Shown: positions 36,045-43,775 of the stretch, piece by piece
Layout: each line of letters starts with the position of its first letter
Position numbering within the stretch: position 1 is the first letter of the stretch
Assembly (NCBI RefSeq): GCF_002975435.1
Contig: NZ_PCPT01000001.1
Coordinates: 558,001 to 622,000, forward strand
Source: Arthrobacter sp. MYb227
Lineage (GTDB): Bacteria; Actinomycetota; Actinomycetes; Actinomycetales; Micrococcaceae
DNA: 64,000 bases
Direction of reading: 5' to 3'
Notes under the pieces: generated by a model
What the model saw: the letters and a program-made list of their open reading frames with translations, nothing else
Databases searched by the model: none
What the model was told of the DNA's origin: nothing
Program-made: the position numbers and the translations under genes

Positions 36045-37060
36045 CCCCACAGAACTTGGTAGTTGCTCGGAGCGCGGCGTTCTCAACAAACTCCGCGTTC
36101 CGAGCCCTGCTCACCGAGGCCTCCGACGCCACCGGTGAGGCACTCGAAACACTGCTGTCCGAGATCAGCACCATGAACGTGCTGCTCTACCCCGGTCCGA
36201 ACGGTGATCCTTTGGCGCTCGCCGTCTACCACAGGCTCGATTCCTATGCCGTGGAGATTGAATATCTAGCCGTTGCTGCGGCTTTGCGACGCCGGGGTGT
36301 GGGGCTCGCACTGGTCAACAAGGTGCAAGAACTTGAGATGGCGATGATCGTAGCCCGAACGGACGATGATGCCATTGAATTTTACCGGGTAGTGGGTTTT
36401 CAGTGCAGTGCTTCGGCTACAGATCCGCGCTGGCCAGAAAACCAGCGTTATCTTTGTGTGCTGCCCTTTCTGCCGTTGGTTCAGGAACCTTTGGAGGATG
36501 ACGCGTCGGTCCAATGGGTTCAGCCGGTGCCACAGCCTATGCAGATTGAGCTTGTTCCACCGCAAGAATCCTGGGCTCGTGACTTTGCCAAAGTGAAATC
36601 GTTGATTAAACAAACCTTGGGCGCACGGGCGCTTGCGGTGCAGCATCTGGGCTCAACGTCAGTTCCCGGGCTTCCGGCCAAGCCCATCATCGATATTGTT
36701 TTGACGGTTGACGATCCTGCTGCCGAGGGCGAATACGTCAAGGATCTTGTGGCTGCGGGGTTTGCGCTGCGTTTACGTGAACCAGGGTGGTACTCGCACA
36801 GATTACTGGTCTCCGTCGGCCAGGGTGTACTGCCCGCGGTCAATCTGCATGTTTTAGGCCCCGGCTCGCCGGAGACTTCTCGGATGCGCAGCTTTCGGGA
36901 CTGGCTTCGTATGCATGATACAGACCGGGATGAATACGCGCGCGTTAAGTATCTAGCGGCAGCAAATATCAATGAGCACGGCGGCGGTCTGGTCATGGAT
37001 TACAACGCTGTCAAAGAGCCTTTTATCCAAGCACTCTATGCAAGGATTTTTGCCAGCTAA
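36041..37060 (+). CDS. GNAT acetyltransferase fused to a GrpB (UPF0157) nucleotidyltransferase-fold domain
   Basis: 339 residues in two parts. Residues 1-145 are a GNAT domain with acetyl-CoA loop AALRRRGVGLALVNKV and DDDAIEFYRVVGFQC. After a Pro/Gln linker, residues about 168-335 are a GrpB domain: ELVPPQESWARDFAKVKSLI, QHLGSTSVPGLPAKPIIDIV (GS...D pattern of the nucleotidyltransferase fold), then HLLVSVGQG-type and FRDWLRMHDTDRDEYARVKY segments. The start overlaps the ptrB stop. Neither the acetyl acceptor nor the GrpB substrate is known, but a single chain holding both suggests linked modification steps. Confidence 0.85.
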   Translation: MTPQNLVVARSAAFSTNSAFRALLTEASDATGEALETLLSEISTMNVLLYPGPNGDPLALAVYHRLDSYAVEIEYLAVAAALRRRGVGLALVNKVQELEMAMIVARTDDDAIEFYRVVGFQCSASATDPRWPENQRYLCVLPFLPLVQEPLEDDASVQWVQPVPQPMQIELVPPQESWARDFAKVKSLIKQTLGARALAVQHLGSTSVPGLPAKPIIDIVLTVDDPAAEGEYVKDLVAAGFALRLREPGWYSHRLLVSVGQGVLPAVNLHVLGPGSPETSRMRSFRDWLRMHDTDRDEYARVKYLAAANINEHGGGLVMDYNAVKEPFIQALYARIFAS

Positions 37061-37079
37061 TGAGCTAGTGGCATGGTGT

Positions 37080-37253
37080 TTATGCTCCTGACTCGGGGCC
37101 GTGTTCGAGGCCCTTCTCGGTGGGGCCGCTCTGGCGTGCCATTTTTATCCCGTCACGCACCCCGGCACGGATCACGTGGTAGAGCACGTAGAAGCCGATG
37201 GCCACAATAACGATGTTCAAGACTATCGAAGAGAAGAATTCACCAGTCATCAT
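37080..37253 (-). CDS. 57-residue single-helix membrane protein
   Basis: A short open frame beginning MMTGEFFSSIVLNIVIVAIG and continuing with a hydrophobic run FYVLYHVI, then a basic stretch RAGVRDGIKMARQS and a polar tail ending in ESGA. One membrane helix with positive residues following it predicts an outside N-terminus and cytosolic tail. The two start ATGs are adjacent (37253 and 37250); no strong Shine-Dalgarno is present. Codon use resembles neighbouring genes. It fills what would otherwise be a 324-base gap. Family unknown to me. Confidence 0.6.
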   Translation of the reverse strand: MMTGEFFSSIVLNIVIVAIGFYVLYHVIRAGVRDGIKMARQSGPTEKGLEHGPESGA

Positions 37254-37384
37254 GGGTGCAGTCTAACGATCGGGAAGCAATGCCGATTCGTTGCCTCGCC
37301 GCATCAGCCCAGAAGATTCTGGTGTTGAGCATGCCAAGGAATGGTGCCCGGAATCGCCGGCCATCGAGTCATGCTTGTGTGTTG

Positions 37385-37738
37385 CTATTTGAAGCGTTCC
37401 CAAGCTGATTGACGGGTCATTCCCAAGGATTCGCCCACGCGTGCCCAGCTTGCTCCTTTGCTGCGTGCAACGTTCACCCAGGCGGTAAGTCTCGACTCGA
37501 CCTGCGCGGCGACAGCAGAAATTTTGGGTAAGAGGTCAAGCACCTCATCGACGTTCATATCGCGCCACGGTTCGGCGGCCGCATGGGTCTGAGTAGTTTT
37601 ATGAAGGGCCATGGCGTTTTGGGCGCACTCTAAACAAATTGCGATACCAGCGCCCAACACCAATTTTCCGCACTCCTCGCGGGTGCGACCGCAAAAGCTA
37701 CACAGTTCCGGGTCAATGTATGCACCGAGGTCCGACAC
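37385..37738 (-). CDS. ClpX-type C4 zinc finger plus HTH protein, probable transcriptional regulator
   Basis: 117 residues. The GTG at 37738 is chosen because AGAAGGAG lies six bases upstream. The N-terminal part has ELCSFCGRTREECGKLVLGA and ICLECAQNA, i.e. CxxC ... CxxC as in the zinc-binding domain of ClpX, without any AAA+ domain. The C-terminus, ARSKGASWARVGESLGMTRQ ending SAWERF, is a sigma-region-4-like helix-turn-helix. It is divergent from an MFS gene, and two tandem palindromes lie in its own promoter, so it is probably a zinc-containing autoregulator. Confidence 0.78.
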   Translation of the reverse strand: MSDLGAYIDPELCSFCGRTREECGKLVLGAGIAICLECAQNAMALHKTTQTHAAAEPWRDMNVDEVLDLLPKISAVAAQVESRLTAWVNVARSKGASWARVGESLGMTRQSAWERFK

Positions 37739-37786
37739 CAGCGACTCCTTCTGTTGTGGGGCAGCTCGGTCCCCTCTTCTTGACAC

Positions 37787-37827
37787 TGTCAGGATACACC
37801 TGACACGATGTCAGGCAATGCCTGACA
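37787..37827. promoter_or_regulatory. Tandem 19-bp operators between zinc-finger gene and MFS gene
   Basis: TGTCAGGATACACCTGACA (37787-37805) and TGTCAGGCAATGCCTGACA (37809-37827) share TGTCAGG arms and lie 22 bp apart centre to centre, about two helical turns. They overlap a minus-strand promoter, -35 TTGCCT (37818-37813) and -10 TATCCT (37796-37791), of the zinc-finger gene, and also a TTGACA (37780-37785) facing the MFS gene. Confidence 0.78.
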
Positions 37828-37851
37828 CGAGAGTTGCGAGTACCTACCCCC

Positions 37852-39171
37852 ATGAGCTCCAACGTCAACACCTCCAAACCCATCCGGGGCAATAAACCGT
37901 TCGGGCGATTCTTGGCCTCGAGTGCCTTTGAGTCGCTGGGCGATGGAACCATTCGCACGCTCCTGCCACTCATTGCGGTAAGTGCGTTGGGTGCAGGGAC
38001 ATTCCATATCGGATTGCTCAATGCCATTGGGCTCAGTGCGTTCTCGATCCTTGGGTTACCCGTTGGTGTACTGGCTGATACTTTGCCACGACTCCGGCTC
38101 ATGTTTCTCGCCGATATTCTGCGTGCGGCCTTGCTCCTGGCAATTCCTGCATCATATTTTTTGGGCTTCCTACAGCTGTGGCACCTGATTGCAATTGCAG
38201 GGGTCCTCAGCATTTGTGATGTGATCTTCATCTCCGCCAGCGGAGCGGCAATTCCCGATCTGGTAGGTCCGCGACAGGTCAGTGAAGCTTATGCCCAATT
38301 ACATCGGGTCTCGAGCGCCACGTCGCTGGGCTCTCCTATCCTTGTCACCGGACTCTTGAAAATTTTGGCCGCACCCTTTGTCCTACTCATTGGCAGTATT
38401 GGATACCTCATGTCCGGGCTCGCACTTCCACGCCTTCTTCCCCCGGAGCCCGGCACCGCAAAACCACAGATACAGCCATTCTGGGCCTCGCTTCGATTAG
38501 GAATGCTCACAACGCTTCAGCAGCCGATCATGCGTCAACCGCTCTTCTCCGGCATGCTCCTCAATGCGGCGACCATGCTCGGCAATTCCGTACTTGCCGT
38601 TTATGCCATGCGGGATCTCGGTTTTCAGCCGGCAACATTTGCCATGCTGGGAGTCTTCGGCGCGGGCGGAGGTTTAGCCGCAGGCCTTGCTGCCCCCAAG
38701 CTTTTAGCACTCTATGGAATTGGACCGCTGCGGGTGACCGCTACGCTTCTCTGCATTCCTGCGGTGAGCCTCCAGCCGCTGGCAACAATTCTTCCGGGAA
38801 ACGCCATTATCTGGTGTGCCACGTCATCGTTCAGTTGGGCGTTTCTACTGATTCTTGCGTCGGTCGCCGGTGCCGGAATCATCCCCCAGTTGTGCGATTC
38901 CTCAAACCTTGGAACTGTGATGGCAAGCAACAGATTCTTCACCCTGGGCATCATGCCGATTGCGAGCATTATTGGCGGATCACTAGCTACGCTCATCGGC
39001 CCCGCACCAATCCTTTGGGCTTGGGCACTCCTAGCAGGATGCTCTGCACTTCCCATTATTTATTCGCCAATTCGCTCATGGCAAGAAGTCCCTGATTCAC
39101 CCACCGTCACAGAGACAAAGAACCGTGCTCCGAGGGAGGAAAGCATTCCTCACCGAAACACGGATCTATGA
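37852..39171 (+). CDS. MFS transporter divergent from the zinc-finger regulator
   Basis: 439 residues from ATG 37852 (no Shine-Dalgarno; TTG 37834 is a weaker option). Twelve hydrophobic segments, with GVLADTLPRLRLMFLADILR as motif A and SGAAIPDLVGPRQVSEAYAQ before helix 5, as in the MFS_3 group of exporters that includes macrolide and enterobactin exporters. The shared operator region implies that its expression is under the same control as the regulator gene. Substrate unknown. Confidence 0.82.
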   Translation: MSSNVNTSKPIRGNKPFGRFLASSAFESLGDGTIRTLLPLIAVSALGAGTFHIGLLNAIGLSAFSILGLPVGVLADTLPRLRLMFLADILRAALLLAIPASYFLGFLQLWHLIAIAGVLSICDVIFISASGAAIPDLVGPRQVSEAYAQLHRVSSATSLGSPILVTGLLKILAAPFVLLIGSIGYLMSGLALPRLLPPEPGTAKPQIQPFWASLRLGMLTTLQQPIMRQPLFSGMLLNAATMLGNSVLAVYAMRDLGFQPATFAMLGVFGAGGGLAAGLAAPKLLALYGIGPLRVTATLLCIPAVSLQPLATILPGNAIIWCATSSFSWAFLLILASVAGAGIIPQLCDSSNLGTVMASNRFFTLGIMPIASIIGGSLATLIGPAPILWAWALLAGCSALPIIYSPIRSWQEVPDSPTVTETKNRAPREESIPHRNTDL

Positions 39172-39198
39172 CCATGCAGAGCCTTGCGCCCCGGGGCA

Positions 39199-39558
39199 TT
39201 ACCTGACGTGAGCTTGCTGTGCACGCGAAGCCTTAATACTCGGACGCATAGCAAGCACGGTTGAAACCAAGGCCACGCCGCCTGCGATCCACGCAGTGAG
39301 TGCAGGAACATTTGCACCGGCAAAGTTTCCTAGCCATGGCAAGATAATTGCCAGCACCGAGGCCATGATCTGTCCGATTTCAATGCCATAGAGGTTTGGT
39401 CCGGCCAAATCAATAATGCCCACCACAAGAAGCAGTGCCCCGGAGGTCAGCAGCATGGGAACCGAACTTCCAATTCTCTCGCTCCAGACAGGGGTCAAGA
39501 CCATGACCAAACCAGCGATAACTACCGCCCAGTCTTCCCAACGATGCCATTTACGCAT
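39199..39558 (-). CDS. SPW repeat membrane protein
   Basis: 119 residues with four membrane helices arranged as two SPW repeats: HRWEDWAVVIAGLVMVLTPV in the first, and the later LPWLGNFAGANVPALTAWIA segment. The start ATG 39558 is chosen because GAGGAG lies about ten bases upstream, whereas a GTG at 39576 would put that site in coding sequence. The family is widespread in actinobacteria and alpha-proteobacteria; its role is unknown. Confidence 0.82.
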   Translation of the reverse strand: MRKWHRWEDWAVVIAGLVMVLTPVWSERIGSSVPMLLTSGALLLVVGIIDLAGPNLYGIEIGQIMASVLAIILPWLGNFAGANVPALTAWIAGGVALVSTVLAMRPSIKASRAQQAHVR

Positions 39559-39746
39559 TTTGAACCAACTCCTCACATTTCTACTTATTCCCGAGTCTGC
39601 CGCGGATGATAAACGGGTGGAAGAGTCTTTTGACCCAAAAGACGGTTAGACACTTCAGCGATTCTTGAGCGTCTTGTGCGTACGCGAGTACGTTAAATGA
39701 CATCGATTCGACGCATGCATCTTGACTTATGTCACATTTCAGGATT

Positions 39747-39768
39747 ACCTAATGATCGTTCGGTAAAT
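39747..39768. promoter_or_regulatory. PaaR-type operator upstream of paaI
   Basis: On the minus strand this segment reads with core ACCGAACGATC, aligning with the paaA and paaZ sites. It lies 17 bases before the paaI ATG, where binding would block transcription of paaI-paaK. Confidence 0.65.
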
Positions 39769-39784
39769 AATTGAAGGGACTTTC

Positions 39785-40225
39785 ATGAGCGACACAAACC
39801 TCGACGCACCACTTGCGCATCCCATTTTGAAAAATGACTATGCCAGTGAATGGATGGGCATCGAGGTTCAGAAAGTTGCAGATGGGCACGCAACCATCAC
39901 CATGAAACTTCGCCAAGAAATGCTCAATGGTTTTGGAATCGCCCACGGCGGTATGATCTTCGCTTTTGCCGATACTGCCTTTGCTCTTTCCTGCAACCCG
40001 CACACAGGCTCCGAAGATTCAATTACCGTGGCCTCGGGTGTCGACATCAACTTCCTCAAACCAGGTATCCCCGGACGCGTCCTCACCGCGGTAGCCAACC
40101 GTCGTCAACAGACCGGACGCAGCGGAATCTATGACATTCAGGTATTTCAGTCGGTTCCCGACGCCGAGGATGAAGTCCTCGCCGAGTTCCGCGGACGCTC
40201 CCGCACTATCCCCAAGCGTGCGTAG
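39785..40225 (+). CDS. paaI: Hydroxyphenylacetyl-CoA thioesterase
   Basis: 146-residue hotdog-fold thioesterase. The PaaI signature GFGIAHGGMIFAFADTAFAL contains the HGG turn and the catalytic Asp, and SGVDINFLKPGIPG follows. PaaI releases CoA from dead-end ring-hydroxylated CoA esters and so protects the CoA pool during phenylacetate breakdown. GAAGG lies just before the ATG. It is the first gene of the paaI-paaK locus, 58 bases before paaK. Confidence 0.92.
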   Translation: MSDTNLDAPLAHPILKNDYASEWMGIEVQKVADGHATITMKLRQEMLNGFGIAHGGMIFAFADTAFALSCNPHTGSEDSITVASGVDINFLKPGIPGRVLTAVANRRQQTGRSGIYDIQVFQSVPDAEDEVLAEFRGRSRTIPKRA

Positions 40226-40283
40226 CCAGCAAGCTTGCTTAACCTCCGTTCACCCAAAAAATCACAGCACGATAGGCCAAGAC

Positions 40284-41603
40284 ATGACCCAGACCTCAAC
40301 ACGGATCGAACTTCCAAATCCGCTAGATCCGGAAGAAACCATGAGCCGTGACCAGATCGAATCGATCCAGCTCACACGCCTACAGGACACCCTTGCCTAC
40401 GCCTATGATCGGGTGCCACTGTACAAGGAAAAGTACGATGCAGCAGGTGTGCACCCCAGCGACCTGAAGGAACTGTCCGACCTGGCCAACTTCCCCTTCA
40501 CCGAGAAGGAAGATCTACGCAAGACTTATCCGTTTGGCATGTTCGCCGTCCCACAGCAGGAGGTAGCCCGCATTCATGCTTCATCCGGCACCACCGGACG
40601 AGCAACGGTTGTTGGTTACACCCAACAGGACCTGGATAATTGGGCCACCATGGGCGCCCGATGCCTGCGCCTCTCGGGCGTCAAGCCGGGTTGGAAGGTC
40701 CACAACGCCTACGGCTATGGCCTGTTCACTGGCGGTCTTGGCGCGCACGCCGCGGCCGAGCGTCTGGGTACCACCGTGATCCCGATGTCCGGTGGCCAGA
40801 CGGAAAAGCAGATCACGCTCATCCAGGACTTCGAGCCGGATGCCATTCTTTGTACCCCGACTTACTTGTTGACCATCGGTGATGCGATGCAGCGTGCCGG
40901 GCTTGACCCGCGCAAGACCTCACTGAAAACAGCGGTGCTCGGCGCCGAACCGTGGACCGAGGAAATGCGTCACGAGCTAGAGGTCATGTTCGACCTGGAC
41001 GCCTGTGACATCTACGGCTTGTCCGAGGTCATGGGTCCCGGCGTTGCCGGCGAGTCAAACGAAACCAAGGACGGCAGCCACATCTGGGAGGACCACTTCC
41101 GCCCGGAGATCATCGATGCCTTCGACGAGACCAAGGTGCTGCGCGACGGTGAACACGGCGAGCTCGTCTTCACCTCGTTGACCAAACAAGCACTGCCGAT
41201 CATCCGCTACCGCACGCACGACCTCACCCGCCTACTGCCGGGCACCGCACGTCCGGGCCACCGTCGTATGGGTAGGATCACCGGGCGTAGCGATGACATG
41301 ATCATCCTGCGCGGCGTGAACCTCTTCCCTTCGCAGATCGAGGAAATCGCGCTGCGGATCCCGGGGCTTTCCCCGCACTTCCAGCTTGAAATCACCCGTC
41401 CGGGCCGCATGGACCAGCTGGCAGTGCGCATTGAACGCCGCGAGGATTGCGCTGCGGATCGGGCCATTGCCGCGGGTAAGGAACTTGCCAAGCAGATCAA
41501 GATCCATGTCGGCTCATCGTGTGAAATTGATGTGGTTGATCCCGGTTCCCTAGCACGATCCTCGGGCAAGTTGCGCCGCATCTACGACATGCGTAACAAG
41601 TAG
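40284..41603 (+). CDS. paaK: Phenylacetate-CoA ligase
   Basis: 439-residue adenylate-forming enzyme activating phenylacetate with ATP and CoA, the first pathway step. P-loop-like motif SSGTTGRATVVGYT near residue 97, then AEPWTEEMRHELEVMFDLDA, DIYGLSEVMGPGVAGE (A5-type), YRTHDLTRLLPG and the hinge GRITGRSDDMIILRGVNLFP with IEEIALRIPG. ATG 40284 is chosen since the polypeptide then matches family length. The gene is followed by a strong terminator. Confidence 0.95.
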   Translation: MTQTSTRIELPNPLDPEETMSRDQIESIQLTRLQDTLAYAYDRVPLYKEKYDAAGVHPSDLKELSDLANFPFTEKEDLRKTYPFGMFAVPQQEVARIHASSGTTGRATVVGYTQQDLDNWATMGARCLRLSGVKPGWKVHNAYGYGLFTGGLGAHAAAERLGTTVIPMSGGQTEKQITLIQDFEPDAILCTPTYLLTIGDAMQRAGLDPRKTSLKTAVLGAEPWTEEMRHELEVMFDLDACDIYGLSEVMGPGVAGESNETKDGSHIWEDHFRPEIIDAFDETKVLRDGEHGELVFTSLTKQALPIIRYRTHDLTRLLPGTARPGHRRMGRITGRSDDMIILRGVNLFPSQIEEIALRIPGLSPHFQLEITRPGRMDQLAVRIERREDCAADRAIAAGKELAKQIKIHVGSSCEIDVVDPGSLARSSGKLRRIYDMRNK

Positions 41604-41612
41604 TCAGCTGCC

Positions 41613-41652
41613 TAGCTGGGGCAGGAATCCATGGCGGTTCCTGCCCCAGCTA
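41613..41652 (+). terminator. Terminator after paaK
   Basis: A perfect 15-bp stem, TAGCTGGGGCAGGAA (41613-41627) with its complement (41638-41652), loop of ten bases, followed by ATTTC. It begins ten bases after the paaK stop and separates paaK from paaR. Confidence 0.85.
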
Positions 41653-41701
41653 ATTTCAGTAGGAAATTTCTCCTCCCCGCTTCATGAAAGAATGTTTGAT
41701 C

Positions 41702-42319
41702 ATGACCACTAGCTCCCTGAAACCTTCGGCGACTAAACGCGGACGTCCCGGCTATGACCAAGAATCGGTACTCTCCATTGCCGTTGAGGTCTTCAATAAG
41801 CATGGCTACGATGCAACGTCCATGGGCAAACTCGCCGAGAATCTAGGCATTAGTAAGTCAGCGATCTATCACCACGTTCCGTCCAAGGGTGATTTACTGC
41901 GCTTAGCCCTCGATGAGGCATTAGTCCCCCTTGAAGCGATTGCGTTGGACGAACGAGCAACCGTTGGCAGCGCCGAGGAACGGCTGAAATTCTTTCTGCG
42001 TTCAACCATCAAGGTGCTAGTCAAACGCCAACAGTACGTAACCCTATTGCTGCGCTTACGCGGAAATACAGACATTGAACGCGATGCCCTCGAACGTCGT
42101 CGTGCCGTTGACCGCAGAGTCTCTGACTTAGTTGTCGCCGCCCAGCAAGAAGGTTCCCTACGCAGCGATATTGATCCGCGCACCACCACTAGGTTGCTAT
42201 TCGGTACCATTAACTCCCTTGTTGAATGGTTCCGTGAAGACGGTAACGTCAGTGCCGAGCAAGTCGAAGATCATGCAATCACCATGATGTTTGAGGGATT
42301 GCACAAGCGCGAAGAATAA
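41702..42319 (+). CDS. paaR: TetR-family repressor of phenylacetate genes
   Basis: 205 residues. An N-terminal HTH (ATSMGKLAENLGISKSAIYH, then HVPSKGDLLRLAL, about 38-70) preceded by RGRPGYDQESVLSIAVEVFN; the rest is the all-helical ligand domain of TetR proteins. ATG 41702 is taken, with 41684 as alternative. Its place directly after paaI-paaK and the presence of related operators at three paa promoters identify it as the likely PaaR, released by phenylacetyl-CoA. That inducer is known for PaaR in other actinobacteria and is not shown here. Confidence 0.85.
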   Translation: MTTSSLKPSATKRGRPGYDQESVLSIAVEVFNKHGYDATSMGKLAENLGISKSAIYHHVPSKGDLLRLALDEALVPLEAIALDERATVGSAEERLKFFLRSTIKVLVKRQQYVTLLLRLRGNTDIERDALERRRAVDRRVSDLVVAAQQEGSLRSDIDPRTTTRLLFGTINSLVEWFREDGNVSAEQVEDHAITMMFEGLHKREE

Positions 42320-42387
42320 AGGTGTATCACCTATTTCGCGCTACGATCAATAGTTGAGGCTCTCGCACCGTCTCTCTCCCAAACTTT

Positions 42388-43110
42388 GTGAATAGGCAGT
42401 ATTTCTTCGTGGACGAACTTTTCTACAACCTTTTCTCCCAGGCCCCTGGCACCGATTCCGGAACCCAGGTATCGCTTTTTGCGGTATCCGCTTTGCTGAC
42501 TTTCCTCGCCATGCTCTTGCTAGCACGCCGCAATGACCTAGGGTGGTGGGCGCAAATCCTTGCGGTTTTTGCAGGTCCCATCGTCGTCGCCCTGCAGTAC
42601 GAGTCATCAATGCTCTTCTACGCAGTTCCAGCATTGTTAGCAGGTGCTTTTGGGCTGTGGCGTTTCTCCAAATTTGAAATGTCCGGTCGTTTTGGTCGCC
42701 AGGTCACCCGTCGCGACTTCACCATCAAGTCATTGATTATTGGCATCATTTTGCTGGCTGCTTTCAGCGCATTGCGCTTTGGCCGCATGCTGACCACCGG
42801 TTTCATTTTTGGTGGCGAGACGCTAGCGCTTTCGATTTCGCTGATCGCCGAGGCAGCAATCGTGGTTTCACTCATTGGTGTTGCTTGCGGATACCGCTGG
42901 GCATGGCTTGCTGCGAGCGTCAGTGGAATTGCCTACGTCGTGGTGCTCTTTAGTTCTAATCCGGCACTTGCACTTCTGGGGGTCACGGTATTCCAGGTCT
43001 TGGCCGGGATCTACGGTTGGTTTGCTTGGCGCGAATTGCCGACGGTCAAGGCAGCTCAGGAAGCCGAATCAACCGATTCGAAGTACCCTCCAAGCCCGTA
43101 CACGGCTTAG
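42388..43110 (+). CDS. Integral membrane protein resembling PnuC nicotinamide riboside/NMN transporters
   Basis: 240 residues with about seven membrane helices. The final helix, VFQVLAGIYGWFAWRELP, resembles the C-terminal IYGWxxW motif of PnuC, and the length and topology fit, but the first half has no clear match, so the assignment is tentative. The start GTG 42388 has no good Shine-Dalgarno; GTG 42409 is an alternative. PnuC proteins admit nicotinamide riboside by facilitated diffusion. No NAD riboswitch or nadR gene is nearby. It ends at a strong bidirectional terminator. Confidence 0.5.
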   Translation: MNRQYFFVDELFYNLFSQAPGTDSGTQVSLFAVSALLTFLAMLLLARRNDLGWWAQILAVFAGPIVVALQYESSMLFYAVPALLAGAFGLWRFSKFEMSGRFGRQVTRRDFTIKSLIIGIILLAAFSALRFGRMLTTGFIFGGETLALSISLIAEAAIVVSLIGVACGYRWAWLAASVSGIAYVVVLFSSNPALALLGVTVFQVLAGIYGWFAWRELPTVKAAQEAESTDSKYPPSPYTA

Positions 43111-43140
43111 CCTTCGAAGCACCTAATATTTAGCTAAATT

Positions 43141-43199
43141 GCTGATGCGGGGTTGCCATTTCCCACGAAATGACAACCCCGCATCAGCATTTTTGTTTT
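43141..43199. terminator. Strong terminator between the PnuC-like and GNAT genes
   Basis: GCTGATGCGGGGTTG (43141-43155) pairs exactly with CAACCCCGCATCAGC (43174-43188), with the stem continued through one mismatch, followed by ATTTTTGTTTT on the plus strand. It directly abuts the convergent GNAT stop at 43200. Confidence 0.9.
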
Positions 43200-43775
43200 C
43201 TAGTTCTGCACCGGTAACCGTGCAATCGATGGTGCCGGATCCGTGGCAAGACGCGAATAGGTTCGCACGTCGAATCGCACGGGTTGATCGAATTCGTTGA
43301 GGTACATTAATTTGCCTCGCTCAATTCCTTCAACGATGAATCCGGCCTTCTGCGCGACGTGACCGGAGGCAGGATTATTCACCCGATGGGCAAGTTCTAA
43401 CCTATATAGTCCAAGGTTCTCGAAGCAGTAATCTGCCAACGCTGCGGTGGCTGCCGCGGCCAACCCTCGTCCCCGAGCGGCCGGAGTCACCCAATAGGAA
43501 ACCCAGGCAGTCTCGTGTCGGTACTCAATCGAGTTTGCCATCACGTGACCCACCGCCTGCCCATCACATTCGATAGCGAAGCCAACTGCGTGAGCATCCT
43601 TCTTCTCCACCCAATATGCCAACCAGCGGCGGGCAGCTGCTTCAGAATTGATCGGTTCCCCGGATTGTCCAGCCATATCATCGGCGTTAAAGGCGGCTAG
43701 AACCGCTTCAAGGTCTTGTGCCGAATCATTCCATGGCCTGAGGAACGTAGACGGTAACGAGTTATTGCTGGTCAT
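43200..43775 (-). CDS. GNAT N-acetyltransferase, RimJ/RimL type
   Basis: 191 residues. Acetyl-CoA loop TPAARGRGLAAAATAALADY, then the RLELAHRVNNPASGHVAQKAGF segment typical of RimJ/RimL-like enzymes and the EGIERGKLMYLNEF end. The start overlaps the stop of the FtsX-type permease gene (ATGA), making it the last gene of the PadR-ABC operon. The substrate could be a protein N-terminus or a small amine; none can be chosen. Confidence 0.85.
   Translation of the reverse strand: MTSNNSLPSTFLRPWNDSAQDLEAVLAAFNADDMAGQSGEPINSEAAARRWLAYWVEKKDAHAVGFAIECDGQAVGHVMANSIEYRHETAWVSYWVTPAARGRGLAAAATAALADYCFENLGLYRLELAHRVNNPASGHVAQKAGFIVEGIERGKLMYLNEFDQPVRFDVRTYSRLATDPAPSIARLPVQN

Noticed and set aside
40131-40283. 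Extended paaK start inside paaI
   Set aside because: Would overlap paaI by almost 100 bases with no family similarity; ATG 40284 gives the usual length.
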